Positions 62,770 through 64,000 of a DNA stretch of 64,000 nt are shown one piece after another. The stretch covers positions 1 through 64,000 of the forward strand of contig NZ_BAFW01000060.1 of assembly GCF_000308535.1 (NCBI RefSeq). The letters run 5' to 3'. This DNA comes from Nocardia cerradoensis NBRC 101014 (GTDB lineage Bacteria; Actinomycetota; Actinomycetes; Mycobacteriales; Mycobacteriaceae). The notes under the pieces were generated by a model. That model did not search any database, was not told the origin of the DNA, and saw only the letters and a list, made by a program, of their open reading frames with translations. The translations under genes and the position numbers were made by a program. Each line of letters starts with the position of its first letter. The stretch's first letter is position 1.

Positions 62770-64000
62770 TCAGGTACCGACCTCGACCGAGGTCAGCACG
62801 TCGCCCACCAGGCCGGCGGCCAGGGTGTTACCGCCCGCCGGATCGATGAGCAGGAAGCTGCCGGTGTAGCGGTTGACCCGGTAGTCGTCGGCCGCGATCG
62901 GCTCCGCGACACGCACCGAGATGCGGCCGATATCGTTGAGCGCCAGCGATTCCGGATCCGGATCGGCGGCCAGGTTCTGCTCGTCGAACCGCTCGATCAG
63001 CGCGCCGACGATGGCCTGCGTGGTCCGGGTGCCGTGCTTGAGCAGCAGGCGGGCGCCGGACCGCAACGGCTTGTCGCCGAGCCAGCAGACGGTGGCGTCG
63101 AACGAATCGATCGGCTCGGGTGCGTCCGCGGCCGCGACGATGGTGTCGCCCCGCGAGATGTCGACCTCATCGGTGAGCAGCAGGGTCACACTGCGACCCG
63201 GCTGGGCGGAGGGCAGTTCGCCGTCGGCGGTGTCGATGCGGTCGACCGTGGTCCGGATGCCGGAGGGCAGCACCACGACCTCGTCGCCCTTGGCCACCAC
63301 GCCCGCGGCGACCTGCCCCGCATATCCGCGATAGTCCGGATACTCCGCCGTCCGCGGGCGGATCACGTACTGGACGGGGAAGCGCAACCCCACCTGATGG
63401 CGGCCGGTGCTGTCGGCATCGACCGGCACCGACTCCAGGTGTTCGATCAGCGAGGGACCGTCGTAAAACGGAGTTTTGTCCGACCGCGACGCGATGTTGT
63501 CGCCGTGCAGCGCCGACACCGGAATCTCCACCACGTCCTCGGCGGCCCAGCCGAGTTTGGCCGTCAGCTCGGTGAACTCGGCCACGATCTGCTCGAACAC
63601 GGCCTCGGCATCGTCCACCAGATCGATCTTGTTCACCGCCAGCACCAGTTTCGGCACACCCAGCAGTGCCATCACCGCGGCGTGGCGCCGGGTCTGCTCG
63701 ATGACACCCTTACGGGCGTCGACCAGCAGGATCACCAGCTGCGCGGTCGACGCGCCCGAGACGGTGTTGCGGGTGTACTGCACGTGGCCCGGGGTGTCGG
63801 CGAGCACGAAGGACCGCTTCGGCGTCGCGAAGTACCGGTAGGCCACATCGATCGTGATGCCCTGTTCGCGTTCGGCACGCAGCCCGTCGACCAGCAGCGA
63901 GAGATCGGGGGTGGCCAGACCCTTGTCGACCGAGGCCCGGGTGACGGCGTCGATCTGGTCGGCCAGCACCGATTTCGTGTCGTAGAGCAGGCGTCCGACC
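62770..64000 (-). CDS. cysN: Sulfate adenylyltransferase subunit 1, 5-prime end beyond the window
   Basis: About 410 residues of a translation-factor-like GTPase are visible; the P-loop region lies beyond position 64000. EQGITIDVAYRYFATPKRSF (switch 1), ADTPGHVQYTRNTVSGAS (G3) and LAVNKIDLV (G4) identify CysN, which with CysD makes APS from sulfate and ATP. The frame ends VLTSVEVGT and a stop, without the fused APS kinase (CysC) found in the M. tuberculosis CysNC protein. The CbiX gene follows after 1 base. Confidence 0.92.
   Translation of the reverse strand, partial: VGRLLYDTKSVLADQIDAVTRASVDKGLATPDLSLLVDGLRAEREQGITIDVAYRYFATPKRSFVLADTPGHVQYTRNTVSGASTAQLVILLVDARKGVIEQTRRHAAVMALLGVPKLVLAVNKIDLVDDAEAVFEQIVAEFTELTAKLGWAAEDVVEIPVSALHGDNIASRSDKTPFYDGPSLIEHLESVPVDADSTGRHQVGLRFPVQYVIRPRTAEYPDYRGYAGQVAAGVVAKGDEVVVLPSGIRTTVDRIDTADGELPSAQPGRSVTLLLTDEVDISRGDTIVAAADAPEPIDSFDATVCWLGDKPLRSGARLLLKHGTRTTQAIVGALIERFDEQNLAADPDPESLALNDIGRISVRVAEPIAADDYRVNRYTGSFLLIDPAGGNTLAAGLVGDVLTSVEVGT

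Noticed and set aside
1..64000. tRNA, rRNA, insertion sequence, phage or integrase genes
   Set aside because: Looked for in the gaps between genes; no cloverleaf, transposase signature or flanking inverted repeat was recognised by eye.

Overview
The window is high-GC actinobacterial DNA, most likely from Nocardia or a close mycolic-acid relative. The best evidence is gene order. From about 20.1 to 37.6 kb the order proA, MoxR ATPase, VWA protein, nadD, rsfS, gpgP, octT, degV, comEA, comEC, holA, rpsT, a PemK-like gene and lepA matches, from memory, the Mycobacterium tuberculosis stretch around Rv2427c-Rv2404c. It is followed by a GH15 gene and subI-cysT-cysW-cysA, as around Rv2402-Rv2397c. 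The genus call is inference. No rRNA, tRNA, CRISPR array, insertion sequence or phage gene was seen.

Region 1 (0-16.9 kb) is accessory metabolism. It carries two separated blocks that together form the steroid A/B-ring degradation chain: hsaA-hsaD (0.4-2.4 kb) and hsaB-kshA-(small Cys protein)-kshB-hsaC (10.2-14.4 kb). KshA/KshB hydroxylates C9 of the steroid and opens ring B. HsaA/HsaB then hydroxylates the resulting phenol, HsaC cleaves the catechol and HsaD hydrolyses the product. Between the blocks lie a LuxR-type ATPase regulator, an LLM flavin enzyme, ribBA, a methyltransferase, and PadR and IclR regulators. The IclR gene is divergent from hsaB. The end of hsaB is expanded into a 24-bp tandem array that contains its own stop codon. 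Next come an Old Yellow Enzyme fused to a Ddn-type F420 domain and a divergent TetR gene, with two palindromic operators between them.

Region 2 (17-37.6 kb) is mostly core genome: ribokinase, a START-like protein, an MFS exporter, then the syntenic block for proline and NAD synthesis, ribosome silencing, methylglucose-lipopolysaccharide initiation (gpgP, octT), DNA uptake (comEA, comEC), replication (holA) and translation (rpsT, lepA). lepA has no ATG, GTG or TTG at its expected start and appears to begin with ATC. A PI-PLC lipoprotein gene lies between holA and rpsT.

Region 3 (37.8-50.9 kb) begins with a Pro/Thr/Ser-rich protein co-transcribed with a dynamin-like GTPase whose Walker A lysine is methionine. 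A GH15 enzyme and three small proteins follow. Then comes the sulfate ABC transporter operon, preceded by a leaderless 30-codon Cys-containing leader peptide and overlapping hairpins. A membrane-anchored Hsp70-like protein ends the region.

Region 4 (51-64 kb) contains a GntR-MFS pair, an AurF-like diiron protein with fprB, and a second, larger Hsp70-like protein whose glycine-rich end is one base out of frame. A VOC protein and a WYL regulator share a strong operator. An SDR, a HAD hydrolase, a CbiX-type chelatase and a partial cysN complete the window.

The least explained part is the envelope-like set: the PTS-rich protein, the degenerate dynamin-like GTPase and the two Hsp70-like/transmembrane proteins. 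All family and function calls rest on reading motifs and on remembered family knowledge; no search was run.
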